Notes: generated from the sequence alone by a model not told the origin. 64,000 bases of DNA from Paenisporosarcina macmurdoensis (GCF_042658845.1 NZ_JBHSRI010000025.1:372001-436000), one strand, 5' to 3'. Shown: positions 1-9,033, counted from the first letter of the stretch. Numbers and translations are program-made.

Positions 1-107
1 AGGCATCTGAGGAAACAGAGGGCATTTTTAAAGAAGTACTTCAAGAGTTTTTACTTGAGCAACAGGAAATCACAAGCCCTTATAAGAAAGAAGGGCTGAA
101 AATATGA
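1..107 (+). CDS. sbcD: SbcD nuclease subunit, 3' end only
   Basis: An open frame enters from the left edge and runs for 34 codons to a TGA at 105-107. It overlaps the ATG of the next gene by four bases (ATGA), which implies translational coupling. The visible tail is acidic and helical (ETEGIFKEVLQEFLLEQ), as expected for the C-terminus of SbcD (Mre11-type nuclease), the partner that nearly always precedes SbcC in Bacillales. The identification rests mainly on this position, because no catalytic motif lies inside the window. Confidence 0.7.
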   Translation, partial: ASEETEGIFKEVLQEFLLEQQEITSPYKKEGLKI

Positions 108-3100
108 GACCCATCACCTTAAAGATGACCGCTTTTGGCCCTTATAAATATACAGAAGTAATTGATTTTAACGAGCTACAGGGAAACCAGTTATTTGTTA
201 TATCAGGTAGCACTGGAGCTGGAAAAACAACCATTTTTGACGGGATTTGTTTTGCCTTATATGGATCAGCAAGTGGTTCAGATCGTAGTGAATCACGAAT
301 CATGCGCAGTGACTTTGCAGAAGACAATGTCCATACAGCTGTAGAACTAGAATTCGAAATTCATAATAGGACGTATCGAATCCTTCGTCAAATGGGGCAT
401 GTGAAAAAAGGGAATAAAGGATCAACCGGCGAAAAATATGAGTTTTATGAAAAGCTAATAGACCGTGAAGTTCCGTGTGTTGAACGACAAATTGTCTCGG
501 AAATTAATGTGAAAGTGGAAGAAATTATTGGATTAACACAAAATCAGTTCATCCAAATTGTCATGCTTCCACAAGGTGAATTTCGAAAACTGCTAACGTC
601 TGAGACAGAAAACAAAGAAGATATATTGCGGAAAATTTTTAAAACAGAGCCATATAAAATGATTAGTGAGCGTCTTAAGAAAAAGAGAACACTTTCTGAA
701 GAAGAACTGAAAATTGAGCAGCGTACGACTAATAGTTACATTCAGAATATCGGTGCATCGTTTCCACAAAGGGAATCCACCATATTTGAGGTGCTTACTC
801 AAGATCATTACAATATTCACCAAGTCATTTCGGGGTTGGAAGAAGAAGCTTCCTACTATGAAGAGAAAATTCGCCAAGATCACTCTAAATACGAAGAGGC
901 TTACCAGAAACACACAAGCAAGTCGGCTGAATTTCATCAATCCAAGAGCTTAAATGAACAATTTGATGAATGGGAAGCAAAGGAACTGAAACTGGCTACT
1001 TTGACGGAGCAGTTGCCTTTATTTGAAGGCAAAGAGAAGCAACTTGAAAAAGCAGAGCGTGCAAGTGTAATCGAAGGAATCGAACGACACTACAGAGAAC
1101 TTCAAAAAGAAGTTCTTGAAAAGCAGCAGCTTTGGAATGGAGCAGTTACTTCAGAGGCTAAAGCGAAGATAAAGTTGGAGCAAGTCAACCTTCAATATAA
1201 TGAAGAAGAGAACAAGCAGGAAATTCGTGAAAAACTAAGCGAGTCGCTCGTACGTTTGAATGATTTCTTGCCAATTGTAAAGGATATGACTTCGAGAGAG
1301 TCGGAGTTAAAAGTATTAGAACGTGAAGTGGTCAAGTTAACTGCAAACGTTCAGGCCATCGAGCAACAAGTAATCGCTAAAAATGTATCTGCTAATTTGT
1401 TAAAGCAGGATATGGATAGGCTCGATCTTCAATTGATTCCTTTTGATGATAAATTGCAACGATTAAGCGAGTTAAATGAACAATGCAGGGTGTTAAATGA
1501 GTTTCTTGCAATTCATCAATCGATGCAAGCGCTAGAAGCTGAAACACTTGAGAAACAAGTGCAATTTAATGCGGTGAAAACAGAATATATGACGCTTGAA
1601 AATGAGTGGTTTACGAATCAAGCCCGCGTCTTGGCAGCCCATTTACATGATGGAGAAGCTTGTCCCGTATGTGGTAGTAAGCAACATCCAAATAAGAATG
1701 AGCAAGATCAGACAGTTGCTCCTTCAAAAGAACAGTTAGAACAAGCTAAATCGACTTTGGATCGAGTGGACAATGACTATCGAAATGCATTAGCAAAACA
1801 AAACGCTTTGATGGGGCAACTCTCGAGTAAAAGTTTAGAGGTCGCTAGATTTGGTGTTGATATAGAGCAGGTTGGTGAAACTTATAATAAATTGGAGCAA
1901 TCTCGACTTAATCTAGATGTTGAAGTCGCTCAAATGCGAAAAGGTAAAGATCAACTTCGTAAAATAAAGCAACAACACCAAGAGCAAACACTTATGGTGC
2001 AAGAACTAGATGCAAAAAAAGTAGAGATAGCAACAACTCATCAAGAAGCGCAATCCACTTATGAAAAAAACAAAGCGATCTATGAAGACAAGTTACAATC
2101 GATTCCGACAGAAGTACGCGTTTTATCGCAATTAGAGCAACAAATTCGCGAGACAAATGAACGTAAAGCAAAACTAGAGAATGCTTGGAGAGTGGTACAA
2201 CAGCAACTTCAAGAAGCTAGGGAACAACATTCTTCTTCGATGTTGACCATAGTGCACACGGAACATGCTTTTCAAGAAACAAAGGCTAAACAAGATAAAG
2301 CGGATGTCGCATTTAGAACGGCACTCAAGTCCTCGGCTTTTGAGTCTGAAGAAATGTACCAACAAGCGAAGTTAAGAGATTCAGAGAGACATTCATTAAA
2401 AGAGCAAATTATGGAGTTTAAACAAGCTCGACATACACTGATTGAACAAGTAGCTGACTTGGCAGTGAAACTTGCAAACAAAACGAAAGTGGATTTAAAC
2501 GATTTGCACAACGAACTGGCCACTTTAAAGCTTATATATGAAAAGGCTTTACAGGAAGTCAATCAATCAAATGATTACAAAAAAGCTGCTAGTAATCTAG
2601 TTACTAACATAATGGACTCTAGTAAAAAAGCCATTGTGAAAGAACAACAGTTCAATCAAATAACCAACTTATATGATGTGATTAGAGGACAGAATAGCTT
2701 GAAGATATCATTTGAGCGATACTTGCAGATTGAATACCTCGAGCAAATTATTGTATCGGCGAATGAACGATTAAAGAACTTATCGAATGGACAGTTCCAT
2801 TTAATTCGAAGTGAACGTCAAGAATCAAGAGGGAAACAGAGTGGATTAGGATTAGATGTCTATGATGCTTATACCGGTCAAACACGCGATGTCAAAACAC
2901 TTTCTGGTGGAGAGAAATTTAATGCTTCATTGTGCCTGGCACTAGGTATGGCGGATGTCATTCAAAGCTTCCAAGGCAATGTATCCATAGATACCATGTT
3001 TATTGATGAAGGCTTTGGATCATTGGACGAGGAGTCGTTGAATAAATCCATTGATACACTAATTGATCTACAAAAATCAGGTCGTATGATTGGTGTCATT

Positions 3101-3196
3101 TCTCATGTTCAAGAATTAAAAACAGCCATTCCTGCTATTTTAGAAGTGACAAAGTCAAAAGAAGGCTATAGCGAAACTCGATTTGTTATTAAATAA
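104..3196 (+). CDS. sbcC: SbcC, Rad50-like ATPase of the SbcCD nuclease
   Basis: A 1030-residue SMC/Rad50-type ATPase. SbcC holds and opens DNA ends and hairpins so that SbcD can cut them, acting in double-strand break repair and removal of cruciforms. Visible motifs are Walker A GSTGAGKT at residues 35-42, the zinc-hook CPVC at 520-523 in the middle of two long Glu/Lys/Gln-rich coiled coils, the ABC signature LSGGE at 933-937 and Walker B FIDEGFGS near 966-973. The length fits full-size Bacillus SbcC. The ATG overlaps the upstream stop, so it is made with SbcD. A bidirectional terminator follows at once. Confidence 0.96.
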   Translation: MRPITLKMTAFGPYKYTEVIDFNELQGNQLFVISGSTGAGKTTIFDGICFALYGSASGSDRSESRIMRSDFAEDNVHTAVELEFEIHNRTYRILRQMGHVKKGNKGSTGEKYEFYEKLIDREVPCVERQIVSEINVKVEEIIGLTQNQFIQIVMLPQGEFRKLLTSETENKEDILRKIFKTEPYKMISERLKKKRTLSEEELKIEQRTTNSYIQNIGASFPQRESTIFEVLTQDHYNIHQVISGLEEEASYYEEKIRQDHSKYEEAYQKHTSKSAEFHQSKSLNEQFDEWEAKELKLATLTEQLPLFEGKEKQLEKAERASVIEGIERHYRELQKEVLEKQQLWNGAVTSEAKAKIKLEQVNLQYNEEENKQEIREKLSESLVRLNDFLPIVKDMTSRESELKVLEREVVKLTANVQAIEQQVIAKNVSANLLKQDMDRLDLQLIPFDDKLQRLSELNEQCRVLNEFLAIHQSMQALEAETLEKQVQFNAVKTEYMTLENEWFTNQARVLAAHLHDGEACPVCGSKQHPNKNEQDQTVAPSKEQLEQAKSTLDRVDNDYRNALAKQNALMGQLSSKSLEVARFGVDIEQVGETYNKLEQSRLNLDVEVAQMRKGKDQLRKIKQQHQEQTLMVQELDAKKVEIATTHQEAQSTYEKNKAIYEDKLQSIPTEVRVLSQLEQQIRETNERKAKLENAWRVVQQQLQEAREQHSSSMLTIVHTEHAFQETKAKQDKADVAFRTALKSSAFESEEMYQQAKLRDSERHSLKEQIMEFKQARHTLIEQVADLAVKLANKTKVDLNDLHNELATLKLIYEKALQEVNQSNDYKKAASNLVTNIMDSSKKAIVKEQQFNQITNLYDVIRGQNSLKISFERYLQIEYLEQIIVSANERLKNLSNGQFHLIRSERQESRGKQSGLGLDVYDAYTGQTRDVKTLSGGEKFNASLCLALGMADVIQSFQGNVSIDTMFIDEGFGSLDEESLNKSIDTLIDLQKSGRMIGVISHVQELKTAIPAILEVTKSKEGYSETRFVIK

Positions 3197-3211
3197 TTTA
3201 CCTTTGTAAAA

Positions 3212-3257
3212 AAATATCAGTAAGCCAACTCCTTTAGGGGAGGGCTTACTGATATTT
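3212..3257. terminator. bidirectional terminator, sbcC / diguanylate cyclase
   Basis: A 15-bp perfect stem (AAATATCAGTAAGCC and its complement) around a 16-base loop, with A-rich and T-rich flanks, lies between two convergent genes and can stop transcription from both sides. Confidence 0.85.
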
Positions 3258-3258
3258 A

Positions 3259-3924
3259 CTAGGTAAGTACAGTTTCTAATGAATTATTTTTCATAGCTTT
3301 TTTAGAATTATACATTTCAATGTCTGCGGCATTGATTAACGTTTCAAGTGTTTCTCCATTTTTAGGGTAAACAGCAATGCCAACAGAAGCTTTAATGGTA
3401 GTAGATTCAATAAACTGAACTTTTTTAAATTCGTTATGTAGACCTGCTATATAGGTAGTTTTAAAATTTTCTGTAATGTTTGGAACTATCAGTAGAAATT
3501 CATCTCCACCCCAACGGGCTACCAAATCATGTTTTGAAGCATGTTGCTTTAAAAGTGCTGCAAATTCAACTAATAATTGATCACCTTTGTCATGTCCATA
3601 TGTATCGTTATATCCTTTGAAGTTATTAATATCAATCATCACAATACCAATTCGACCATTTTCCTTCTTAACTTTATTTTCTAGCCTTAGAAAATGTTCT
3701 TTAACTATTCTTCGATTATACGTATTGGTTAACGGATCAATTTCAGAATAGAATTTTGCGAGATCATATTGTTTTCCAGCCCACCACGGGATGAGTAAAA
3801 AGAGGGGTGCTAAAATCAAGTAATTAAATTGATTAGGGAAATCGAAATATTTCTGATAATAATAGCGAAGAATATTAAACAAGATGACAATTCCAAGTGC
3901 ATAAAATCTACCTTTGTATTGCAT
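3259..3924 (-). CDS. membrane-bound diguanylate cyclase (GGDEF)
   Basis: A predicted 221-residue protein that makes cyclic di-GMP from GTP. Two hydrophobic segments (about residues 5-22 and 31-44) are followed by a GGDEF domain with an intact GGDEF at 139-143 inside RWGGDEF. The usual RxxD inhibitory site just before it reads SKHD, so product inhibition is probably lost. The frame extends 35 codons further upstream, but the ATG at 3922-3924 has a good ribosome site (AGGGGTGG, six bases away), and the upstream extension looks non-coding. No separate sensor domain is seen apart from the membrane part. It is a single gene, convergent with sbcC. Two EAL proteins elsewhere in the window could remove the product. 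Confidence 0.88.
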   Translation of the reverse strand: MQYKGRFYALGIVILFNILRYYYQKYFDFPNQFNYLILAPLFLLIPWWAGKQYDLAKFYSEIDPLTNTYNRRIVKEHFLRLENKVKKENGRIGIVMIDINNFKGYNDTYGHDKGDQLLVEFAALLKQHASKHDLVARWGGDEFLLIVPNITENFKTTYIAGLHNEFKKVQFIESTTIKASVGIAVYPKNGETLETLINAADIEMYNSKKAMKNNSLETVLT

Positions 3925-4132
3925 GAAACCACCCCTATTCTCATGGTTTGAAGATTGAAGTACTTTAGTTTCTAGGATACATATGAAGAGAAGTTTATTA
4001 AAAATTAACGGCTTGGCCTTCCTTATCACTGTTAGATGGTAGTTAAATAATAATAGATATAAATAGCATACTATAGTGTTACTTTTGACTCAAGAATGTG
4101 TATACATATAAATTTCAAGAGGGGGCTAACTG

Positions 4133-4672
4133 ATGAATTTTACACCATTTCCGACGATTGAAACTGAGCATTTACTATTAAGAAGAATTACTCTTGATGA
4201 TACTAATGATATGTTTGAAATGAGAAAAGACCCCAGTATGTATGAATATTTAGATACTAAAGTAGACAAAAATCCCGGTGAAACAAAAGCGTACATCAGT
4301 AAAATGAACCATGGAATCGACGAAGAGAAATGGATTATTTGGGCAATTGAACATATACAATCAAATAAAGTAATTGGCACTATTTGTATTTGGAATCTTA
4401 ATGAGGAAGAGGAAAGCGGAGAATTAGGCTATGGGATAATTCCCGATTATCAAGGCCAGGGCCTAATGAAAGAATCATTAGTAAGTGTTATCGAATATGG
4501 CTTTGAAGTGATGAAGCTAAAAGTGCTAGAAGCCTACACAGAAGAGAACAATGAAAAATCGATCAACCTATTGGAGACATGTGAGTTTGTTGAGGTCAAT
4601 AGAGTTGATGAAGCTGGAGATTCTACTAACAGAGTATACCGAATGGTAGTATTTCGATTATTGGCCGAATAA
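4133..4672 (+). CDS. GNAT-family N-acetyltransferase (RimJ/RimL-like)
   Basis: A 179-residue acetyl-CoA-dependent acetyltransferase. The N-terminal TEHLLLRRITLDD is the typical opening of the RimJ/RimL branch, and IPDYQGQGLMKE near residues 103-114 is the acetyl-CoA pyrophosphate-binding loop. The substrate cannot be told; members of this branch modify ribosomal protein N-termini, amino acids or antibiotics. The ATG follows AGAGGGGG with a normal gap. It is a single-gene unit divergent from the diguanylate cyclase, with a likely terminator downstream. Confidence 0.88.
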   Translation: MNFTPFPTIETEHLLLRRITLDDTNDMFEMRKDPSMYEYLDTKVDKNPGETKAYISKMNHGIDEEKWIIWAIEHIQSNKVIGTICIWNLNEEEESGELGYGIIPDYQGQGLMKESLVSVIEYGFEVMKLKVLEAYTEENNEKSINLLETCEFVEVNRVDEAGDSTNRVYRMVVFRLLAE

Positions 4673-4683
4673 GTTACGTCAAA

Positions 4684-4740
4684 CGAAAAAGGAACTAGCC
4701 TAAAAGTTACGATATATGACTAAGGGCAGTTCCCTTTTTA
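4684..4740 (+). terminator. probable terminator of the acetyltransferase gene
   Basis: AAAAAGGAACT near 4686 can pair, with one bulge, with AGTTCCCTTTTT ending at about 4740. The loop is long, so the call is moderate. Confidence 0.5.
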
Positions 4741-4751
4741 TATGAGTAGAG

Positions 4752-4955
4752 GCAGATTTCCGTTTCAACGCACTTCCATGTTTCGAAGCTAGCGAAGCGA
4801 TGCAGCTCACTTCCATGTTTCGAAGCTAGCAAAGCGATGCAGAAACAGAAACAGACGGACGCTTTCTGCGGGCATGTCCTCATACTCCCCGACGAGCAAA
4901 AAAGATCTGTTCCTGCAGTTACTCGTCGGCGCTTACCACTCCAACCATTATCATC
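4752..4955 (+). repeat. dispersed element, copy 1 (with internal 37-bp duplication)
   Basis: About 200 bp, richer in GC than its surroundings, beginning GATTTCCGTTTCAA and containing GACGGACGCTTTCTGCGGG and, near the end, GGCGCTTACCACTCC. These pieces match the ends of copies at 25621, 25868 and 34939. Inside it, a 35-bp sequence (CACTTCCATGTTTCGAAGCT...) is repeated in tandem at 4771-4805 and 4808-4842 with one mismatch. Short open frames across it look incidental. Confidence 0.7.
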
Positions 4956-5048
4956 ATGTTCAAATGTAAGTGCAGATATAGGGCTCATTTTTCTCCACAG
5001 ATTTTATATTCGGGGCTTGTTAGACGTCCACTTTTTGCATGCAATTTC

Positions 5049-5079
5049 ATTTTGTATGATTGATGTAATCATACAAAAT
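5049..5079. repeat. perfect 13-bp palindrome in a gene-free stretch
   Basis: ATTTTGTATGATT, a five-base centre, then the exact complement. A second hairpin (GCCACCATCA and complement) lies at 5095-5122. Neither has a strong T-run, so neither is a clear terminator. The stretch 4956-5415 holds no other gene I can support. Confidence 0.6.
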
Positions 5080-5415
5080 TCTAGCTTAACGACTGCCACC
5101 ATCACTAACTATTGATGGTGGCTAATTGTAATTATTGGAAAAAGTGATTTAGCCATGAGGAATTATAGTCGGTAATAATTACCACCATTTCTAGTTGAGT
5201 AAGCATGCTATACTCGAAAAATGTTAGGACATTCATTTGATAGAGAATGTTATGAATATTTGTAGATGTCAATTTTTATAAAAAGAATTACATATTGCAA
5301 ACGCTTACCTACATAATTTTTATGCGTTACATAGTAGACCTTGCCAAAAAGTTTGTCGGATTTTGTACCAAGTGAAAGAAAAATATACAAATCAATCACA
5401 AGGAGATGAAATACC

Positions 5416-6012
5416 ATTAAAAAGTTTACAAAAATTTTGGTTCTATCATTTACTTTCGCCCTTTCTTTTTCAGGCGTCGCAGGAGCAACATATCCAGTAC
5501 ATAAAGGTGATACATTGAACGGCATTGCCTACAAATATAGAATGGGCTATCAAGATTTGCGATCATTAAACCCGCAAATCGGAAACCCTAATCAACTCTA
5601 TATTGGACAATCTATTGTTGTAAGAACTCCAGACAAAGCATCAAATCTTGTAGATTATGCCAAGGTTCTTAAGTCACAAACGAAATATGTGTACGGGGCT
5701 GATTATAGCCTTGCACCGTACAAGGCAGATTGTAGTAGTTGGACAAAGCATATTTATGCGAAATTTGGCGTTCAACTACCTAGGACTAGCAGGGAGCAGG
5801 CACACGTTGGAACTTCGATTTCATTTAGCAATATGAAAAAAGGGGATTTAATGTTCTTTGCGAACAACGGTATAACTATTTCACATGTTGGTATTTATAT
5901 GGGCAATGGACAATGGATTAGCAATCTAAACACGGCAAATAGTGTACAGACTTTTTCTATCTGGGGATCATGGACACAACAAAAATTCATGTGGGCACAG
6001 AGAGTATTATAA
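5416..6012 (+). CDS. secreted LysM-NlpC/P60 peptidoglycan hydrolase, probable ATT start
   Basis: A cell-wall endopeptidase of the NlpC/P60 family. One LysM wall-binding domain (about residues 27-70, YPVHKGDTLNGIAYKY...) is followed by the cysteine peptidase domain with DCSSW (Cys106) and SHVGIYMG (His157). The first standard start in frame is TTG at 5437, which gives a signal peptide without positive charge. Reading from ATT at 5416 gives M-KKFTKILVLSFTFALS..., a textbook signal peptide ending VAGA, and AAGGAG lies ten bases upstream; an in-frame TGA at 5407 blocks anything longer. I therefore annotate a rare AUU start, 198 residues, though a sequence error or mutated ATG is possible. It stands alone, between the dispersed element and the HNH gene. 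Confidence 0.85.
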   Translation: MKKFTKILVLSFTFALSFSGVAGATYPVHKGDTLNGIAYKYRMGYQDLRSLNPQIGNPNQLYIGQSIVVRTPDKASNLVDYAKVLKSQTKYVYGADYSLAPYKADCSSWTKHIYAKFGVQLPRTSREQAHVGTSISFSNMKKGDLMFFANNGITISHVGIYMGNGQWISNLNTANSVQTFSIWGSWTQQKFMWAQRVL

Positions 6013-6128
6013 TATTCATCCTTTCGTTATAAAAACTAGCACAACTAGTTTATGTAATATGTTACCATTAGGGCAATTGGAAGATTGCTTACAAGTAACG
6101 ATAAATTGGATGAAGAGAGATGATAATA

Positions 6129-7112
6129 ATGACCCAAGGGTGGAAACTAAAAGAAGGAACAGCTAGCTATCACCATGTTTCTGAAGATCAGTTGTGGTCT
6201 ATTATCATGAAAACTCTTTCATCCCAGTCAATAAAAACGACTTCTTATAAGTTCGCTTTGTTAAGAGCAATTTTGGAAAATCTGTATAAGACGAATGAAG
6301 TACTAGAAGTGAGCTTCGGTCAACTAGCAGAATCCTTTGCCAAGCTGTATTGGAATCTAGTCATTCGAAATGGGTATTCACAAGGGCATCAAGCACAAAT
6401 TGAAAAAGAATTAAAGGATTTTCAATTAGAATTTCTGATACCAAGTGGCGTGTCATTTGATTTGCTTCAAGAAATACGGCAGCACGAATTGATAAAACGC
6501 ATTGAGAGTAAAGTGATTGCAAAGTATGTAGTCGGTGCTTTATTTTCTGATACAGAAGGTCTGGTTTACGGGTTTTCAAAAAAACAGCGCAAACTTACTA
6601 TCACAGCATCATGCTATGAATTTTTATTGAAATACCAAACGAATATTTTCAAATTAATTAACTATGAGTTAGCAAAGTTTCTTCAGAAAAAGAACCCTGA
6701 CTTAACTCAAGGGATTCTTCTAGAAGAAATTGAAAACATAACACAACGTGAATCGCTGCAGCAATTTCAGAAAATGATTGTGGCTCATTCAGGAAGCACA
6801 TGTTTTTATACGGATAGACCATTACAAGTCGCAAAACGAGCAATTGCAGTGGATCATTTTGTTCCCTGGAGTTTCGTCCATAGTGACGAGTTATGGAATT
6901 TCGTCCTCACATCTTCTGCACTCAATTCCAGCAAAGGTAGTAAATTGCCAGCTGAGCGTTATCTCAATAAATTGGATGAACGAAACCAATTGTTTAAGAA
7001 AACAGGTGACGTGTATGTTAAACAATACATGGAGACTTACGACTTCTATCAGTTTGTGAAGTTGTATGAGTATGCCGAGTTGAATGGTTTTGAGAAGGGC
7101 TGGGCCCCTTGA
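6129..7112 (+). CDS. HNH endonuclease domain protein
   Basis: A 327-residue protein whose C-terminal third carries an HNH-type nuclease core: CFYTDRPL, then AVDHFVPWSF with Asp242-His243, then LWNFVLTSSALNSSKGSKLP supplying the Asn and the final part of the metal finger. The helical N-terminal part (TSYKFALLRAIL...) resembles the front domain seen in free-standing HNH genes often annotated near restriction systems. There is no methyltransferase next to it, so a role in restriction is only a guess. The ATG at 6120 is possible, but 6129 is better spaced from GAGAGATG. A strong terminator follows. Confidence 0.75.
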   Translation: MTQGWKLKEGTASYHHVSEDQLWSIIMKTLSSQSIKTTSYKFALLRAILENLYKTNEVLEVSFGQLAESFAKLYWNLVIRNGYSQGHQAQIEKELKDFQLEFLIPSGVSFDLLQEIRQHELIKRIESKVIAKYVVGALFSDTEGLVYGFSKKQRKLTITASCYEFLLKYQTNIFKLINYELAKFLQKKNPDLTQGILLEEIENITQRESLQQFQKMIVAHSGSTCFYTDRPLQVAKRAIAVDHFVPWSFVHSDELWNFVLTSSALNSSKGSKLPAERYLNKLDERNQLFKKTGDVYVKQYMETYDFYQFVKLYEYAELNGFEKGWAP

Positions 7113-7133
7113 ACAATGGAAACCCAAATTTAA

Positions 7134-7175
7134 AAAGAAATCCAGTAACTCTTAGAGTTACTGGATTTCTTTTTG
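7134..7175 (+). terminator. terminator of the HNH gene
   Basis: AAAGAAATCCAGTAACTC pairs perfectly over 18 bp with its complement around a three-base loop and runs into TTTTT. Confidence 0.9.
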
Positions 7176-7204
7176 TTCAAAGGAGAATAACTGATTTTTA
7201 TCAA

Positions 7205-7366
7205 TTAAGTAGAACTTTCTTTATTATCAGAGACTGGTTCAACCGCTGATTCTTCTGTATCCAGATGATAAATGGGTGAACCTTCACCGACCATATCTAG
7301 AGAAGCCATAAAATCCTTGTTTTGACGCAATTCCATTTCCTTTGGGTCCACATGTTCAGGTTTCAT
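7205..7366 (-). CDS. 53-residue orphan protein
   Basis: A short reading frame, MKPEHVDPKEMELRQNKDFM... to ...SDNKESST, acidic and hydrophilic, without a signal or membrane segment. It is supported by an excellent ribosome site (GGAGGAG, nine bases before the ATG) and by coding-like composition. I do not recognise the family. It lies opposite to both neighbours, between the HNH gene terminator and the next orphan gene. Confidence 0.6.
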   Translation of the reverse strand: MKPEHVDPKEMELRQNKDFMASLDMVGEGSPIYHLDTEESAVEPVSDNKESST

Positions 7367-7497
7367 CGTCAAAAACTCCTCCATATAGGTTTTTAGAAAT
7401 AGTATATGAAAGTTGTCAGAAAATAATTACGAACTTATAAATTGAAATGATATACTTTTAGTAATGATTTCCATAATTATCAAAAAGGAGTGTTTAT

Positions 7498-7797
7498 ATG
7501 TCGATGTCTTATGAGCAGGTTGTATGTGTACTCGAAGAATTTTCTGAGCTAAAAAGAAAAGAAAGCACCCAGAATCGTGCGACATATTATTATCCTAATA
7601 GTCCGATCCGCAGACAGAATGTGCTACAAGAACTTTATTTAACTGGCAATGGTTATTTGTATGTTGGCTATCTACCTGAATACCATGATCGAATGGATAA
7701 AAATAAGTTAATAAACATTAAAAAATTTTCGCAGCATGAATTTAAAAGCGTATTAGAAAAAGTATTACAATCATACCGAACTACATCGAAGGGATAA
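7498..7797 (+). CDS. 99-residue protein of unknown function
   Basis: A hydrophilic, tyrosine-rich protein (YYYPNSPIRRQNVLQEL...GYLYVGYLPEYHD) that ends with a Lys/Ser helix. AAAAGGAG lies at a good distance from the ATG at 7498; a second ATG six bases on is equally possible. It shows no signal peptide, no membrane segment and no motif I know. It is about 160 bases upstream of the endonuclease gene and in the same direction, so co-transcription is possible but not shown. Confidence 0.65.
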   Translation: MSMSYEQVVCVLEEFSELKRKESTQNRATYYYPNSPIRRQNVLQELYLTGNGYLYVGYLPEYHDRMDKNKLINIKKFSQHEFKSVLEKVLQSYRTTSKG

Positions 7798-7955
7798 CTA
7801 CGTTAACAATGAAAGCATGCAACTTGAAATTTGAACCTTCATTAATCACCGACAACATAAATGGGATCAATTTAATATAAGAAGGAATTGGTAATCAGTT
7901 GTAGAATACCAATACAAAGAGTAATGGGGCGGGAACATTTAAGGAGGACGCAACT

Positions 7956-8861
7956 TTGAAAGATGATCAGAAATTGTTAACTACTGAACTTGTGCAAGGT
8001 CTAGGAGTCGTCAAAGATCATTCTGATGAGATGGAAGTTGAGGTATTAAGTGACTCATGGTATGAGGGGGCGGTGGGTTATGACACTAAGTTTCTTGGTG
8101 ATAATTACGAACTCCCACATCCGACATTGCGGTGCGATATTGAACAAGATATTGCGCACTTAAAAGACGGGAGCAATGTGCTTCATTACACGCATTTTTC
8201 GATTGTTATGAGTAAGTCACGTCGTTTAGCGTATTATACCGTGGTAAATATTGATGGAAATCAATTGAAAAAGATTGGACGTAATGATAAATGGTATCTG
8301 GATCCGCGCATCGAAATAGAGTACCAGTGTGGTCCTGAATTATATATAAATAATCCACTTGATCGGGGACATCTTGTACGCAGGAACGATCCTAATTGGG
8401 GAGATGCAGCCAATAAGGCGAATAAGGATACGTTCCATTTTACAAATTGTGCTCCCCAGCACAGCAATCTTAATCAAAAAATCTGGTTGGATCTTGAGGA
8501 TTATATTTTAGACAATGCTGAAAACTGGAATCTGAAAGTGACAGTGTTTACAGGGCCAGTTTTTAAAGCGAATGACATGATTTATAGAGGAGTTCAGATA
8601 CCTGAAGAGTTCTGGAAAATTGCTATTATCGTTAAGGAAGATGGGAACCTATCCGCAACTGCTTATATGCAGACACAAAAAAATCTTATTGAGAATTTAG
8701 AATTTGCCTACGGTGAATATAAAACGTATCAAGTACCAATATCGAGAATTGAAGCGATTACAGGTCTGGATTTTGGTTGTTTGCGGAAACACGACCCAAT
8801 CAAACAGTTAGAATCGATAGAAGGACATGTTATTGATGCGCCTGGGGATATAAAACTCTAA
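7956..8861 (+). CDS. DNA/RNA non-specific endonuclease (NUC1 family), no secretion signal
   Basis: A 301-residue member of the beta-beta-alpha metal sugar-nonspecific nucleases. The catalytic DRGH motif is at residues 136-139 (His139 as general base), followed by NCAPQHSNLNQKIW with the metal-binding Asn. The N-terminal part (GYDTKFLGDNYELPHPTL) is the front motif found in family members that are fused or linked to trypsin-like proteases. No signal peptide is present, so it stays in the cell or leaves by another route. That makes a defence or toxin role conceivable; no immunity gene (NuiA-like) is recognised beside it. The start is TTG with AAGGAGG seven bases before. A strong terminator follows. 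Confidence 0.85.
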   Translation: MKDDQKLLTTELVQGLGVVKDHSDEMEVEVLSDSWYEGAVGYDTKFLGDNYELPHPTLRCDIEQDIAHLKDGSNVLHYTHFSIVMSKSRRLAYYTVVNIDGNQLKKIGRNDKWYLDPRIEIEYQCGPELYINNPLDRGHLVRRNDPNWGDAANKANKDTFHFTNCAPQHSNLNQKIWLDLEDYILDNAENWNLKVTVFTGPVFKANDMIYRGVQIPEEFWKIAIIVKEDGNLSATAYMQTQKNLIENLEFAYGEYKTYQVPISRIEAITGLDFGCLRKHDPIKQLESIEGHVIDAPGDIKL

Positions 8862-8889
8862 TATTGTGGTAATTAGAATACAAGATTTA

Positions 8890-8930
8890 AGCCGATTCAT
8901 TCCTTAGTACAAGGAATGAATCGGCTATTT
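8890..8930 (+). terminator. terminator of the endonuclease gene
   Basis: AGCCGATTCATTCCTT pairs with its exact complement around a five-base loop (AGTAC), followed by ATTT. The T-run is short but the stem is strong. Confidence 0.8.
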
Positions 8931-9033
8931 GTATCGTTTAAATTCTCGAGGAATCGTTGCAAAAATAATTATGATAGTGTTTTTGGTATACTATCTTAAG
9001 TAATATCCACTAACAGTTATGGAGGCGTTTAGA

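Noticed and set aside
4707..5115. Overlapping frames on both strands in 4707-5115
   Set aside because: They lie in dispersed element copy 1, have no ribosome sites and no family resemblance.
6013..6119. AAACTAG/CTAGTTT hairpin after the wall hydrolase as a terminator
   Set aside because: The stem is only seven base pairs and no T-run follows.
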